Of a DNA stretch of 36,333 nucleotides, positions 8,749 to 17,930 are shown piece by piece. Every line of letters starts with the position of its first letter. Position 1 is the first letter of the stretch. This DNA comes from Leptolyngbyaceae cyanobacterium CSU_1_3 (GTDB lineage Bacteria > Cyanobacteriota > Cyanobacteriia > Leptolyngbyales > Leptolyngbyaceae), in assembly GCA_012034655.1 (NCBI GenBank), contig JAAUOZ010000040.1, forward strand, positions 1 to 36,333, read 5' to 3'. The notes under the pieces were generated by a model. The model had not been told where the DNA came from. It did no database searches and saw only the letters and a program-made list of their open reading frames with translations. A program made the position numbers and the translations under genes.

Positions 8749-10548
8749 TTAATCAATCCGTAGGTTAAGGGGGAGGCGCACATACACGCCAGTGGGGTCG
8801 TTCATGTTGGCGAGGGAGGTTAGATCAGATTGCAGTTTTTTGAATTCTTGAGTCAGGGGGTCAGAGGTGGGGGCGCTTGTGGTGAGGGTGGCTCCGATTA
8901 AGCGTTTCAGAAGGCGCTCTTCAAAGGTGCTCGTTTTAGGGTATTCCTCGATTTGCCAATCGTCGCCCAATTTGGCTCGTTTTGCAGCGTCTTGAATGGC
9001 TGCATTCAGCCCTCCTAGCTCGTCTACTAAGCCTAGAGATTTAGCTTGTGCGCCCGACCAGACGCGACCTTGGGCAATTTCAGCAACTTTGTTCTTTTGC
9101 AGTTTGCGCGAGTTAGACACTTTAGTTAGAAATTGATCGTAGATCTTGTCCACCGATCGCTGCACCAGTTTTAACTCTTCGGGGCGCTTGGGGCGAGTGA
9201 TGGTTTGGCTATCGGCAAATCGTCCAGTTTTGACTACATCCCAGGTCAGTCCATTTTGGTTGGCAATTTTTTGAATGTTGGGCTGCAACCCAAATACACC
9301 GATCGAGCCAGTGATCGTATTTGGCTCCGCAAAGATGCGATCGGCGTAGGTGGCGATCCAATATCCGCCCGATGCCGCAACGTTACCCATTGAGACGACG
9401 AAGGGCTTGGCTTTTTGGGTGAGAATCACCTCTCGCTGGATGATCTCCGACGCAGTTGCGCTGCCACCGGGGCTATTGATTCTCAACACAACGGCCTTTA
9501 CGTCATCGTCTTGGCGCAGTTGGCGCAGTTGCCGAGCCAGACGATCGCCGCCCACATTTCTGTCACCGCCCTGCCCATTCACAATGTCGCCCTCTGCGTA
9601 GACCACCGCAATTTGATGCTTGCCGCCTTGTTTTTGCACTTCGGCTTCGGCAATTTTGGCGTAGGCTTTCAGGTTAATTTGCCTAAAGGACTTGGTTTCG
9701 CCGTCTTCACCTGAAATTTTTTTGAGTTCTGACACCATTTGGTCAGAATAGGCAATTTTGTCAGCCAGTTTTGCCTTGAGCGCTTCTTCTGCGGTGAGAA
9801 AGCCTTTGCTGTCGGCGATCGCCTGCATCTGCTGGGTCGTCATTTTGCGAGCTTTGCTGGTGGCAGACAAAAATTCGCTCCATAGGTCTCCCAAAAGTTC
9901 CTGGGTTTGCTCCCGGTTTTCTGGGCTGCGCTTTGTCATCAAAAACGGTTCGACGGCAGACTTATATTTGCCGACCCGCGTCACCTGTATCCCGACTCCA
10001 TATTTCTGCAATGCCCCTGCAAAAAATAGCCCCTCAGAACTGAAACCATTGATTTCCATGTCTCCGATCGGGTTGATGGCGATCGTATCCGCAACCGACC
10101 CCAAATAATATTTTCGCTCTGACCAATCAACATCATAGGCATAGATTTTCTTGCCAGATGCCTTAAATCGCTGGAGTGCATCACGCACTTCTTTGAGGGT
10201 GGCAAACCCAGAAGTGCTAGCGCCATCGCCGCCGTGCAAATAGAGGGCAACAATTTTGCTGTCTTGGGTGGCCTGGTCGATCGTATCCAACACGGTTTTG
10301 AGGGTAATTGTGTCGGTTTCGTCGCCTGAGAGCGCTTCGTTGATGGCTTGGCGAGTGCTGGAATTGGGCTGAGAGTCGGCGATGTTCTGCGACAGGTCAA
10401 ACACCAACACGGATTTGTCTTTGACCTGCGGTTCGGTGTCTTTGGAGGCTGTAGCAATGATGAGCAACAGCAACCCGCCAAAGCTGAGTCCCAAAAAGAT
10501 CAAAATACCGAACAGGGTTGCAAAAGTGTGTTTGAGAAAGTCGCGCAT
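8749..10548 (-). CDS. sppA: Signal peptide peptidase SppA (protease IV, long form)
   Basis: SppA is a membrane-anchored serine protease with a Ser/Lys dyad that degrades cleaved signal peptides and, in cyanobacteria, has been linked to light acclimation (family knowledge). The gene encodes the double-domain 67K type, about 599 residues. A membrane anchor (FATLFGILIFLGLSFGGLLLLI) starts at residue 9. The N-terminal half carries the lysine in VGKYKSAVEPF, and the C-terminal half carries the nucleophile in INSPGGSATASE; both catalytic residues are present. I chose ATG 10548 (MRDFLKHTFATLFG) as family-like. A GTG at 10584 would add 12 residues. No partner gene is adjacent. Confidence 0.94.
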   Translation of the reverse strand: MRDFLKHTFATLFGILIFLGLSFGGLLLLIIATASKDTEPQVKDKSVLVFDLSQNIADSQPNSSTRQAINEALSGDETDTITLKTVLDTIDQATQDSKIVALYLHGGDGASTSGFATLKEVRDALQRFKASGKKIYAYDVDWSERKYYLGSVADTIAINPIGDMEINGFSSEGLFFAGALQKYGVGIQVTRVGKYKSAVEPFLMTKRSPENREQTQELLGDLWSEFLSATSKARKMTTQQMQAIADSKGFLTAEEALKAKLADKIAYSDQMVSELKKISGEDGETKSFRQINLKAYAKIAEAEVQKQGGKHQIAVVYAEGDIVNGQGGDRNVGGDRLARQLRQLRQDDDVKAVVLRINSPGGSATASEIIQREVILTQKAKPFVVSMGNVAASGGYWIATYADRIFAEPNTITGSIGVFGLQPNIQKIANQNGLTWDVVKTGRFADSQTITRPKRPEELKLVQRSVDKIYDQFLTKVSNSRKLQKNKVAEIAQGRVWSGAQAKSLGLVDELGGLNAAIQDAAKRAKLGDDWQIEEYPKTSTFEERLLKRLIGATLTTSAPTSDPLTQEFKKLQSDLTSLANMNDPTGVYVRLPLNLRID

Positions 10549-10756
10549 GGAGAGGCGGGAGGGATGAGGGGTTGGCTTTGCCACGCTCCGCGAGGGGGAG
10601 CAGAGGCGATCGTGTCTACAGGAGGCATTGGGGCCCTTCCATGCTAATCGCTATTGCCAGACTTCAGACGACAAACCTTGAGAGATGGCATCTCTTAGCC
10701 TAGCTTTAGGCGATTTCTATTAACTTAGGGTCGAGGATTCAATAAAACCTGGACTT

Positions 10757-10847
10757 GCCCTCACCCCAGTCCTCTCCCAGGTTGGGAGAGGGCGCAAGAG
10801 TCTGGTTCCCTTTCTCCGAACTTGGGAGAAGGGTTGGGGATGAGGGC
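10757..10847. repeat. Multi-stem palindromic repeat (CCCTCACCCC type)
   Basis: The outer arms GCCCTCACCCC (10757-10767) and GGGGATGAGGGC enclose two further hairpins, CCTCTCCCA/TGGGAGAGG and CCTTTCTCC/GGGAGAAGG. Related CCCTCACC or GGTGAGGGC fragments occur near 17030-17045, 18940-18960 and 28840-28880. Confidence 0.75.
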
Positions 10848-10885
10848 AGAAGAGACTTATCAGTTTTACAGGTTATTTAATCCAT

Positions 10886-10907
10886 TAGGACTTACGCATA
10901 AGTCCTA
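10886..10907. repeat. Short palindrome
   Basis: A perfect nine-pair palindrome, TAGGACTTA with TAAGTCCTA, encloses a CGCA loop. No T-run follows, so it is not a typical terminator. Confidence 0.7.
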
Positions 10908-10948
10908 TCCATATCCTAAGGAATGAGAATTGAATAATACCGAATTTT

Positions 10949-11027
10949 GTAGGGTGTGTTGAGCGATAGAGAAACGCACCGCGAACGGTTGCAATTGGTG
11001 CGTTTCGCGTGGCTCAACACACCCTAC
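10949..11027. repeat. Inverted-repeat element (GTAGGGTGTGTTGAGC arms)
   Basis: The 16-base arms GTAGGGTGTGTTGAGC (10949-10964) and GCTCAACACACCCTAC (11012-11027) are perfect complements. An inner stem, AAACGCACC/GGTGCGTTT, gives a 79-bp double hairpin. It resembles small dispersed repeats common in cyanobacterial genomes (recollection, not checked). Confidence 0.85.
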
Positions 11028-11114
11028 GGGATGGTCGGTTTTATTAAATCCACAATCCTAAGCAAGATTTTACCCTCCGACCTTTGCCCTTCAGGTTTAC
11101 TAGAAATCTCCCTA

Positions 11115-12086
11115 TCAGTCGGCCCTTGCCTCTGCCGTGATCTGATCCAAAATCTCTTTTGCGCCCTGCTGGATCAGTTGCTCGGCGAGTTGAGTGCCCA
11201 GTGCGTCTGCGTCGGTGGCGGCTCCCGACACTGCACCTTTGACAACTTTTTGACCGTCTACACTGGCGACCAGACCCGTGAGGGTGAGAATGTTGTCGTT
11301 GAGAACGGTATTCACTCCGATCGGCACTTGGCATCCGCCTTCTAGTGCTCTCAAGAATGACCGCTCTGCATAACAGCGATCGGCGGTGGGTTGATGCTGT
11401 AACACTTTCAAGACATTGAGTACGTCTACATCGTCGGTGCGGCACTCAATCCCCAAGGCTCCCTGCCCAACGGCGTGAAGGGAAATCTCAGCAGGAATGA
11501 CTTGATGCACCCGATCGCCCAACTCCAAACGCTCTAGACCTGCCACCGCCAAAATCAACGCATCATATTCGCCTGCATCTAGCTTAGATAGCCGCGTAAT
11601 GACGTTGCCGCGCACGTCCTTAAAGGTGAAATGGGGAAAGTGATGCCTAAGCTGGGCCAGGCGACGCAGAGAAGAAGTGCCAATGATTGCGCCTGCGGGC
11701 AGGGTGTCGAGTTGTTTGTCGTGATGTTTTTCGTGAACCACGAGCGCATCGGCAGGGTTTTCACGATCGGTCACACAGCCCAGCACCAGCCCCTCTGGTA
11801 AGCGGGTGGGCAGATCCTTCAGGGAGTGAACCGCAAAATCGATGTCACCGTTGAGCATCCCCACTTCAAGCTCTTTGGTGAATAGGCCTTTGTCACCGAT
11901 TTTTGCCAGCGCTACGTCGAGAATCTTGTCTCCCTGAGTGCTCATGGTGTGAACCTCAAAGGTGCGATCGGGGAAGGCTTTCTGCAACTGCGCCTGCACC
12001 CAATGGGTCTGCACAAGGGCAAGTTGACTTTTGCGAGAACCAATCCGAATAGTACGGTTAGAAACGGGGGTTGCAGTAGGAGACAT
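11115..12086 (-). CDS. hemC: Porphobilinogen deaminase (hydroxymethylbilane synthase)
   Basis: HemC joins four porphobilinogen units into hydroxymethylbilane in the shared pathway to haem, chlorophyll, bilins and corrins. At 323 residues it has the normal length. Visible are the N-terminal [13 protein letters not shown], the catalytic-aspartate region [11 protein letters not shown] (Asp83), [11 protein letters not shown] for substrate carboxylates, and Cys252 in [10 protein letters not shown], which carries the dipyrromethane cofactor. It starts at ATG 12086, divergent from thiG across about 300 bp. It is one of three tetrapyrrole-related genes in the window (with cobM and the geranylgeranyl-reductase-family gene), but they are not clustered. 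Confidence 0.97.
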   Translation of the reverse strand: MSPTATPVSNRTIRIGSRKSQLALVQTHWVQAQLQKAFPDRTFEVHTMSTQGDKILDVALAKIGDKGLFTKELEVGMLNGDIDFAVHSLKDLPTRLPEGLVLGCVTDRENPADALVVHEKHHDKQLDTLPAGAIIGTSSLRRLAQLRHHFPHFTFKDVRGNVITRLSKLDAGEYDALILAVAGLERLELGDRVHQVIPAEISLHAVGQGALGIECRTDDVDVLNVLKVLQHQPTADRCYAERSFLRALEGGCQVPIGVNTVLNDNILTLTGLVASVDGQKVVKGAVSGAATDADALGTQLAEQLIQQGAKEILDQITAEARAD

Positions 12087-12391
12087 ATCAACGAGTGCTT
12101 GAAACGGGCTTAAGTTGAGACTCTTTCCACCTTACCGTAGTGTGTAACCCCGTTTGTGAGCCGTTGCCTTGAGGAATCGTTACAGATAGTTAAGCCACTG
12201 TCTGAGCAATCATTTTCTTTTAGCGTTGCTGAATCACGGCATGACACTCGCTAGATCTCTGGCTGCTTGAGCCGCGCCCGCGCAGTTTTAGAAACTCAAG
12301 TCAGACGTTGAAGTTCTTTCCTGCGTTTCTACTGATATTTAAGGTCAAGCGATCGACCTCTATTATGGATGAATTGAGGAAGGGAAAGAAC
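12087..12391. other. Divergent intergenic region, hemC/thiG
   Basis: There are about 305 bp with no gene. I looked for a TPP riboswitch before thiG and did not see its conserved CTGAGA...ACC core. A short AGCGTTGCTGAATC sequence at about 12222 resembles the GGCGTTGCTGAATAG seen near 34880. Nothing else was recognised. Confidence 0.5.
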
Positions 12392-13219
12392 ATGCAGACA
12401 CTTGATAAACCTGTAGAACGTCCGTTAAACGATGCACTGGTGATTGCAGGACGATCGTTTCAATCGCGCTTGATGACCGGAACGGGCAAATATCGCAACT
12501 TTGAAGACATGCAGCGCAGCATTGATGCTAGTGCCAGTCAGATCGTCACGGTGGCGGTGCGGCGCGTCCAAACTCAAGCCCCCGGACACGCCGGACTCGC
12601 CGAAGCTCTGGATTGGACAAAAATTTGGATGCTACCCAACACCGCAGGCTGCCAAACTGCCGAAGACGCGGTGCGAGTCGCTCGTCTGGGCCGCGAAATG
12701 GCGAAACTTTTGGGACAAGAAGACAATAATTTCGTCAAGCTGGAAGTGATTCCTGATAGCAAATATTTGCTGCCAGACCCGATCGGGACGCTGCAAGCCG
12801 CCGAACAGTTGGTTAAAGAAGGATTCGCGGTGTTGCCCTACATCAACGCCGATCCTCTTCTAGCCAAGCGTCTCGAAGAAGTGGGCTGCGTCACTGTCAT
12901 GCCGTTGGGTTCTCCGATCGGCTCTGGGCAAGGCATCCAAAACGCTGCCAATATTCGCATTATCATCGAGAACGCCCAAGTGCCCGTGGTTGTTGATGCG
13001 GGAATCGGAACCCCCAGCGAAGCCACGCAAGCTATGGAAATGGGAGCCGATGCGCTGTTAATTAATACGGCGATCGCCCAGGCAACCAGCCCGGTGCTGA
13101 TGGCGCGGGCGATGAATTTGGCAACCGAATCGGGCCGCTTGGCCTATCAGGCGGGGCGTATTCCGGTGAAGGCGATCGCAAATGCGAGTTCTCCGAGGGC
13201 GGGAACGATCGGAAGCTAG
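12392..13219 (+). CDS. thiG: Thiazole synthase
   Basis: ThiG builds the thiazole phosphate half of thiamine from 1-deoxyxylulose 5-phosphate, dehydroglycine and ThiS-bound sulfur. The barrel enzyme is recognised from [10 protein letters not shown], the TVAVRR segment, LPNTAGC, the VKLEVIPD stretch carrying the Schiff-base lysine, [10 protein letters not shown], and [12 protein letters not shown] with the phosphate-binding glycines, followed by [12 protein letters not shown]. With ATG 12392 (MQTLDKPVE) the product is 275 residues, and GAGGAAGGG lies upstream. Starts at 12365 or earlier would add an unrelated leader. No thiO or thiS is visible next to it. The final residues [10 protein letters not shown] follow the usual C-terminal pattern. 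Confidence 0.95.
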   Translation: MQTLDKPVERPLNDALVIAGRSFQSRLMTGTGKYRNFEDMQRSIDASASQIVTVAVRRVQTQAPGHAGLAEALDWTKIWMLPNTAGCQTAEDAVRVARLGREMAKLLGQEDNNFVKLEVIPDSKYLLPDPIGTLQAAEQLVKEGFAVLPYINADPLLAKRLEEVGCVTVMPLGSPIGSGQGIQNAANIRIIIENAQVPVVVDAGIGTPSEATQAMEMGADALLINTAIAQATSPVLMARAMNLATESGRLAYQAGRIPVKAIANASSPRAGTIGS

Positions 13220-13262
13220 GCGATTTCTAGAAAATCATTACCTGAGAACTGGATCGCCGATC

Positions 13263-13281
13263 GTAGGGGCCTTGCCCCTAC
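13263..13281. repeat. GTAGGGGC hairpin downstream of thiG
   Basis: GTAGGGGC and GCCCCTAC are perfect arms around a CTT loop. The arm sequence matches the ends of the longer repeat at 34905-35002. No T-run follows, so termination of thiG here is only possible. Confidence 0.6.
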
Positions 13282-13404
13282 CAGAGATAGCTTCTGGCTG
13301 CTCGACTGGAACTTTATTTACAAAAATTAACTTTTCTATCTTTAGGTTGAGACTTTCACCTAATCTTTTGCTAAACTTAACAAAACAACGAGGAAATACT
13401 TCAC

Positions 13405-13584
13405 ATGAGATACACAACCGAAGAAGGTGGTCGCTTAAATAACTACGCCATTGAACCCAAGATGTACGAAGCGACTCCTCCCAATAAGAACCAGCAGCGC
13501 AACTATATTATTCTTGGCTCACTCGGTGCTTTGTTAGTAGGTGGCTTGATTGCAGTCGCGGTTGTGGTTTCGCAAGCTGCTTAA
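13405..13584 (+). CDS. psb34: Photosystem II assembly protein Psb34
   Basis: This is a 59-residue single-span protein beginning MRYTTEEGGRLNNYAIEPK, the hallmark N terminus of Psb34 (Ssl1498 in Synechocystis), which binds photosystem II assembly intermediates at CP47 in competition with high-light-inducible proteins (family knowledge). After a soluble part of about 35 residues comes one membrane helix, YIILGSLGALLVGGLIAVAV, then VVSQAA. GAGG lies about 12 bases before ATG 13405, and a strong terminator follows at 13656. It is therefore a complete monocistronic gene. Its short length means it is easily missed by length-limited ORF calling. Confidence 0.93.
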   Translation: MRYTTEEGGRLNNYAIEPKMYEATPPNKNQQRNYIILGSLGALLVGGLIAVAVVVSQAA

Positions 13585-13655
13585 ATTAAGATTTGTTGAG
13601 ATCTACAAGATTTATACAACTGAAAAAAACTTCAGATTTCTGTAGCCTTCGCTAG

Positions 13656-13693
13656 CCAGGTCGCTTACTGTGATAAGTAGCACCTGGTTTTTT
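13656..13693 (+). terminator. Intrinsic terminator of psb34
   Basis: CCAGGT (13656-13661) pairs with ACCTGG (13682-13687), continued inward by GCT/AGC and ACT/AGT with single-base bulges, and followed by TTTTTT at 13688-13693. It lies 72 bp after the psb34 stop. Confidence 0.88.
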
Positions 13694-13854
13694 AGTGGGC
13701 AGTTTAATATCCAGACTCTCGTGTTTGCTGCCTACCATAGTCCAGTGTTCAAACTGTCTCCTGAGTTTCATCCTGACATCCCCGAAAGTGAGCCGAAAAA
13801 GGTTCATATCACAATCTATACAGGTCACAATAAAAGTGACGTGGATTATCGCAG

Positions 13855-15987
13855 ATGACACTCGTTGATTGCCAACCTGCCTCTATCAACCCCGTGACCG
13901 AGCTTGTTTCTCGTAGCCTCTCAAGCTTGAATCAGCAGACCTACCTGCGCTTAAGGCTGGCGTTGAGCTTAAATTTGCGCCGTCAGATTTTTGTGGCTGT
14001 TTGCGATGATGTGGATTTGCGCGATCGCTTTGCAGCTCAGTTGCGCTTAGATTCTGCCTCTCAGCCAGGGGCGGGTCTCGAAGAAACAAATGGACGCAGC
14101 GATCGCGGGGTTGCCAGTCCTTGTCGGCTGGTGACTCTGAGCCTCAATTTGCCTAATCCAGATGTCTTAGCTCAAGTGACGCAAGGGTCTCAACGAGGAG
14201 CCAAGCCAGACTCAGATTGGGTTCCGACCTTTCAGATGGTGGGGGTCGAAGCGCTGACTCGTGAGCCAGTTCACATCCAGCGAGCTTTTCTCGATTCTCT
14301 TCAGCGCTTTGCCAAACAGCGATCGGCGGCGGAGTTTAATTTGGTGCTGTGGGTGTCGCGTCCGTGGTGTCGATCAATTCAGCAGTCTGTACCAGAGTTT
14401 TGGCGTTGGCATACGGGTTTGTTTGAGTTTGAGGGCGATCCGGCTCCGATGGGAGAACGGAAGGGCCGAGGTCGTGATGAAGATCTTCACAAAATTAAAG
14501 TTCAATCTTCAAAGTCTTCTACGCCGCCTTCGCCGATTCCTGCTGCTCCCCTTGCGCCGACCCCGACCCCTCGCCTCAAGTCTCCGCCCGATCGCTCCCG
14601 TAGCGAATCTGAATTAGCCGATCTGGTTTTGGCATCGGTGATGCAAGCCGCTGAGGCAGGCGGAACCCAAACGCTGGACAACCTGGATCTTAACCATCCA
14701 GACTTTGAGCCGATGCGCCTGTGGCAGCACCTCGAAGAATTGCAGCTTAATCAAGCTCCTGCTGCTGCCCATGCAGCCGCCTATCGGCAGTTGGGAGATT
14801 GGTATCGCGATCGCGTTGAGCAAGGAGAGGCTTCTCAGCAAAATCTGACGATTACAATTCGAGCTTATGAGCAGGTGTTGCGCTTTTTAGAAGCCAACTC
14901 TTCTCAAATCCCAGATGTGCTCAACGATGTCGGCAACTTATATTGGATGCTGTCTCGCTGTGCAACGGCTGCAAGCCATGCCTTAGTGCATTTAGAAAAA
15001 GCGCTGAAAGCCTATCAGATTGCCCTAGGCAAAACGAATCCGCAAACGCGACCGACCACCTACGCGATGATTCAAAACAATCTGGGTTCGGCATACAGCG
15101 ACTTGGCGCAGCGACAAAACCCGGCCGAAAATTTGCAGCAGGCGATCGTAGCGTATCAGCTTTCCCTGCAATATCGCCAGGTTGAGGTCGATGCGGCTCG
15201 GTATGCAGCGACCCAAAATAATTTGGGCACAGCCTACTGGAATCTGGCACAGCATCAAAACCCCGTTGAGAATTTGCAGCAAGCGATCGCCTTCTATAGT
15301 GCCGCCCTGCGCCAGTACGATCCTGAGCGGGAACCGTTGCCCTACGCGATGCTGCAAAACAACCTGGGCACAGCGTATTGGAATCTGGCCCAATGTAACC
15401 AGGGCAGCGACCCTGCCGAGCCACTCAGCGCCACGCCCCAAGACTTTTTGCTATTGGCGATCGGAGCCTACCGAATTGCGCTGATCTATCGCACCCTCGA
15501 AGTGGCTCCTTCTGCCTATGCGGCCACTCAAAACAATTTGGGCACAGCCTATTGGCATCTAGCCAATCAGCCATCGACCCATTACGAAGAGGCTGAGGGC
15601 TATTTGCATCAGGCGATCGCTGCCTACAAAGAATCGCTGGCTGCGGTTGATTATCTCATAGCCGCCAGCACGCCCCACGCTCCCACGTTGAGCTTCGATC
15701 GGTTCTCGACACACAATAATTTGGGTTCTGCGTTTCATCAGTTGGCGATGGATGCCCACGCAGAGATTGATAGCAAACAGCGATCGACTTATCTAGAAGT
15801 GTCTCTGGCTCACCATGTTCAGGCGCTTCACGGTTGGCAAGATAAGCCTGATTTTTATGGTGCTGCTTTGGCTTGCATCGTGAAAAATGTCAAAGCGTTT
15901 CACGAGCGATGTGGAATTCAGGGGCAGACGTTGGCGCTCTCGAAGATTCCTGCAACGCTGATTCCGTCAGTCATGAAGCAGCTTTGA
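13855..15987 (+). CDS. Tetratricopeptide repeat protein
   Basis: A soluble protein of 710 residues in three parts. Residues 1-200 form a globular N-terminal domain containing LRLRLALSLNLRRQIFVAVCDD, which I do not recognise as a named family. Residues about 200-255 form a charged and proline-rich linker (PPSPIPAAPLAPTPTPR). From about residue 300 to 650 there are TPR-type repeats, clearest in four to five copies of YAxxQNNLGTAYWNLAQ followed by NLQQAIxAY, in which the NNLG(T/S)A core is nearly invariant. TPRs mediate protein-protein contacts; the partner is unknown. The high similarity between repeats suggests recent internal duplication. There is no signal peptide. The ATG at 13855 lacks a clear Shine-Dalgarno. 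Confidence 0.88.
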   Translation: MTLVDCQPASINPVTELVSRSLSSLNQQTYLRLRLALSLNLRRQIFVAVCDDVDLRDRFAAQLRLDSASQPGAGLEETNGRSDRGVASPCRLVTLSLNLPNPDVLAQVTQGSQRGAKPDSDWVPTFQMVGVEALTREPVHIQRAFLDSLQRFAKQRSAAEFNLVLWVSRPWCRSIQQSVPEFWRWHTGLFEFEGDPAPMGERKGRGRDEDLHKIKVQSSKSSTPPSPIPAAPLAPTPTPRLKSPPDRSRSESELADLVLASVMQAAEAGGTQTLDNLDLNHPDFEPMRLWQHLEELQLNQAPAAAHAAAYRQLGDWYRDRVEQGEASQQNLTITIRAYEQVLRFLEANSSQIPDVLNDVGNLYWMLSRCATAASHALVHLEKALKAYQIALGKTNPQTRPTTYAMIQNNLGSAYSDLAQRQNPAENLQQAIVAYQLSLQYRQVEVDAARYAATQNNLGTAYWNLAQHQNPVENLQQAIAFYSAALRQYDPEREPLPYAMLQNNLGTAYWNLAQCNQGSDPAEPLSATPQDFLLLAIGAYRIALIYRTLEVAPSAYAATQNNLGTAYWHLANQPSTHYEEAEGYLHQAIAAYKESLAAVDYLIAASTPHAPTLSFDRFSTHNNLGSAFHQLAMDAHAEIDSKQRSTYLEVSLAHHVQALHGWQDKPDFYGAALACIVKNVKAFHERCGIQGQTLALSKIPATLIPSVMKQL

Positions 15988-16003
15988 GCAGAGCAACGCC
16001 TCG

Positions 16004-16420
16004 CTAATCGCCTGCGGTTTTTGCCAGACTTGCCACCTTAGCTTGCAGCATGGCTACGTTTGGGTCACGTTGAATGGCACGATAAAGCTGCTTTTCTAGG
16101 GTAGTTCCTTCTTGAGCAGGTTTGAGGAGCGATCGCACGGCTTCGATTAGCTGGTTGGCTTCGGCGATCGTCATTGGTTCTTTAGCACTGGTGGCTTCGT
16201 CGATTTTGGCAATCAGTTGCGAAATGGGGCGCAGCCAATCAAACCATTCGTGCTCTGTCACCAGTTGAAAAAATTCGACATTGGACTTGATGCGCCCATG
16301 AAACTGTTCATAGACAATGCGTTCAGAGTCTAGCAGCGCTTTGTGAAGGTGCAGCATTGCCAGACGCAAATCGCGGAGCCGTTGGAAGGGTAAGTCGAGA
16401 GATGAAGGAGTAGAAGACAT
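16004..16420 (-). CDS. Conserved hypothetical helical protein
   Basis: The product has 138 residues, is predicted to be almost wholly helical and is soluble. Its features are LRLAMLHLHKALLDSERIVYE, then EFFQLVTEHEWFDWLRPISQLIAKIDE with clustered aromatic residues, and a C-terminal QLYRAIQRDPNVAMLQAKVASL. I recall similar proteins only as unnamed cyanobacterial and proteobacterial hypotheticals and assign no function. It converges with the TPR gene (stops 16 bp apart) and is followed upstream by the Spx-like gene on the same strand, 61 bp away, so the two may be co-transcribed. Confidence 0.8.
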   Translation of the reverse strand: MSSTPSSLDLPFQRLRDLRLAMLHLHKALLDSERIVYEQFHGRIKSNVEFFQLVTEHEWFDWLRPISQLIAKIDEATSAKEPMTIAEANQLIEAVRSLLKPAQEGTTLEKQLYRAIQRDPNVAMLQAKVASLAKTAGD

Positions 16421-16481
16421 CAGAACTCAATACCACAAAGACTTTCTTCATATTGTCACAATTCTAGAAACGAGAAGCACG

Positions 16482-16841
16482 TCAGAAGTTGGAAGTCAGC
16501 CTGCCTAAACCCTCTTTTTTGTCTGAGAAACCAACGAGTAGGGCTGTCCCATTTCTGACAAACAAAGGACGCTTGAGCAACATGGCATCTCGATCGAAGG
16601 CGACAACCCACTGTGCGTCTGACCAAGTTTGTTTGTGGTCGGCGAGTGCTCGATAAGACTGCCCTGACGTATTTCGCATCGATTTGCTGCCCAAGGCTTG
16701 CACCCAGGCTTCGATCTGCGATCGATTGGGGGGATGATCCTTGAGATTGATAAATTCAAAGTCGATGTCGTTTTCTTGCAGCCATTTGATCGCTTTTTTG
16801 CAAGTGCCGCAAGTGGGAATTCCGTAGACTTGGAGGGACAT
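16482..16841 (-). CDS. Spx/MgsR/ArsC-like thioredoxin-fold protein
   Basis: The 119-residue protein starts SLQVYGIPTCGTCKKAIKWL, the N-terminal pattern of the Spx/MgsR subgroup of the arsenate reductase (ArsC) family, with a CxxC pair at residues 11 and 14 and later FEFINLKDHPP. In Firmicutes Spx and MgsR bind RNA polymerase; cyanobacterial homologues are not well characterised, so a redox switch or reductase role is inference. I chose ATG 16841 because it gives the canonical start; the frame extends to 16985 with unrelated residues. The C terminus (RPLFVRNGTALLVGFSDK) fits the family. Confidence 0.9.
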   Translation of the reverse strand: MSLQVYGIPTCGTCKKAIKWLQENDIDFEFINLKDHPPNRSQIEAWVQALGSKSMRNTSGQSYRALADHKQTWSDAQWVVAFDRDAMLLKRPLFVRNGTALLVGFSDKKEGLGRLTSNF

Positions 16842-17090
16842 GGCAGAAGAGAGGAAGGAGGACGAAGAAAGCGCAAATTTAAAGTATAAAGTTTTGGTAG
16901 GGGTAGGGTACTGCCATGCTCTCAACGTTGATACACGGTGGATACATTCAGGGGATGGGCAACTATTTTCTCCCTCGTCCCCCAACTCTGCTCCCTAGGG
17001 AGTCGAATTCTGGTTCCCTGCGCTTTCTGGGGAGAGGGTGAGGGCGGTTCTAGAAAGTTGCACATCGTGCTTATTGATCTACAAGTCTCT

Positions 17091-17834
17091 TTATGCTTTG
17101 AGATCGGCGATCGCAGCAATAAGTTGACCCTCTTGGACTCGTAACACTCGATCGGCGCGGCGGGCGATGTCTGGGTTGTGGGTGGCCATCACCATGGTCT
17201 TGTGGGATTTGCGAGTGAGGTTGAGCAAGATTTCTAGGATGCGCTGACCGGTTTCTTCGTCCAGGTTGCCAGTGGGTTCGTCGGCTAACACTAATAGTGG
17301 ATTGTGAGCCAGGGCGCGAGCGATCGCGACTCGTTGTTGCTGCCCGCCAGAAAGCTTATCGGGAAAGGTGTCTTTGCGATCGGCAAGTTCGACCTGATCT
17401 AAAAGCTGCATGGCTGATTGTTGGGCTAATTGTGAGGAGCGCCCGGCGAGTTCTTGGGGCAGGGTGACATTTTCTAAGACGGTGAGCGTGGGAATCAGGT
17501 TAAAAAATTGGAAGACGAAGCCAATTTGGTCACGACGAAGAAGAGTGCGCGATCGTTCATCAAGTTCGGTAATGGGCACGCCATTGACGCGCACTGTGCC
17601 ACTAGAGGGTTGATCGATGCCGCTAATCAAATTCAGCAGGGTGCTTTTGCCGCTGCCACTATGACCGAGCAACACGATAAATTCGCCTGGTTCAAAGGTT
17701 AGCGTTACCTGGTTGAGCACCGTTCGTTGCATTTCCCCTTCTTGAAAAATCTTACTCAGATTCTCAATTTGCACCAGAGCGCCGCCATTCATTTTTGCTG
17801 TCATCATTCCAAAATTGTTGAGACCGAGGGGCAT
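17091..17834 (-). CDS. ABC transporter ATP-binding protein (LolD/MacB/DevA-like)
   Basis: A stand-alone ATPase subunit of up to 247 residues. It has Walker [10 protein letters not shown] (about 58-66), the Q-loop [18 protein letters not shown], the signature [16 protein letters not shown], Walker [14 protein letters not shown], and the switch histidine in VMATHNPD, so all catalytic motifs are intact. The [14 protein letters not shown] sequence places it in the MacB/LolD/FtsE group, which pairs with FtsX/MacB-type permeases. No permease is adjacent. The start is uncertain: 17834 is the longest, while ATGs at 17807, 17804 and 17792 are closer to the family start. It could serve an exporter (DevBCA-like) or FtsX, which is inference. 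Confidence 0.93.
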   Translation of the reverse strand: MPLGLNNFGMMTAKMNGGALVQIENLSKIFQEGEMQRTVLNQVTLTFEPGEFIVLLGHSGSGKSTLLNLISGIDQPSSGTVRVNGVPITELDERSRTLLRRDQIGFVFQFFNLIPTLTVLENVTLPQELAGRSSQLAQQSAMQLLDQVELADRKDTFPDKLSGGQQQRVAIARALAHNPLLVLADEPTGNLDEETGQRILEILLNLTRKSHKTMVMATHNPDIARRADRVLRVQEGQLIAAIADLKA

Positions 17835-17930
17835 TCATAAATCTTAAACAAAATTGGTCTGCCCGATCGCTTTCTCACAAAATCGATGTGTGTTTCAGGG
17901 GTTTGCGATCACAAAAATAATCAGGTGACA

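Larger units (their letters stand above)
10549..11114. other. Repeat-filled intergenic region between hemC and sppA
   Basis: There is no gene here. The region holds three separate palindromic repeats in 270 bp, at 10757-10847, 10886-10907 and 10949-11027, which suggests a landing zone for small mobile or REP-like repeats downstream of hemC. Confidence 0.7.

Noticed and set aside
12087..12391. TPP riboswitch before thiG
   Set aside because: No CTGAGA-type THI-box core was seen.
13182..13442. 86-codon plus-strand ORF overlapping thiG and psb34
   Set aside because: It overlaps two recognised genes in another frame and has no ribosome site.
15025..15441. Antisense ORFs within the TPR gene
   Set aside because: They mirror the repeated TPR coding sequence and have no independent start signals.
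17091..17834. Calling the ATPase FtsE
   Set aside because: It is 15 kb from ftsX with no context, and its sequence fits LolD/MacB/DevA equally well.
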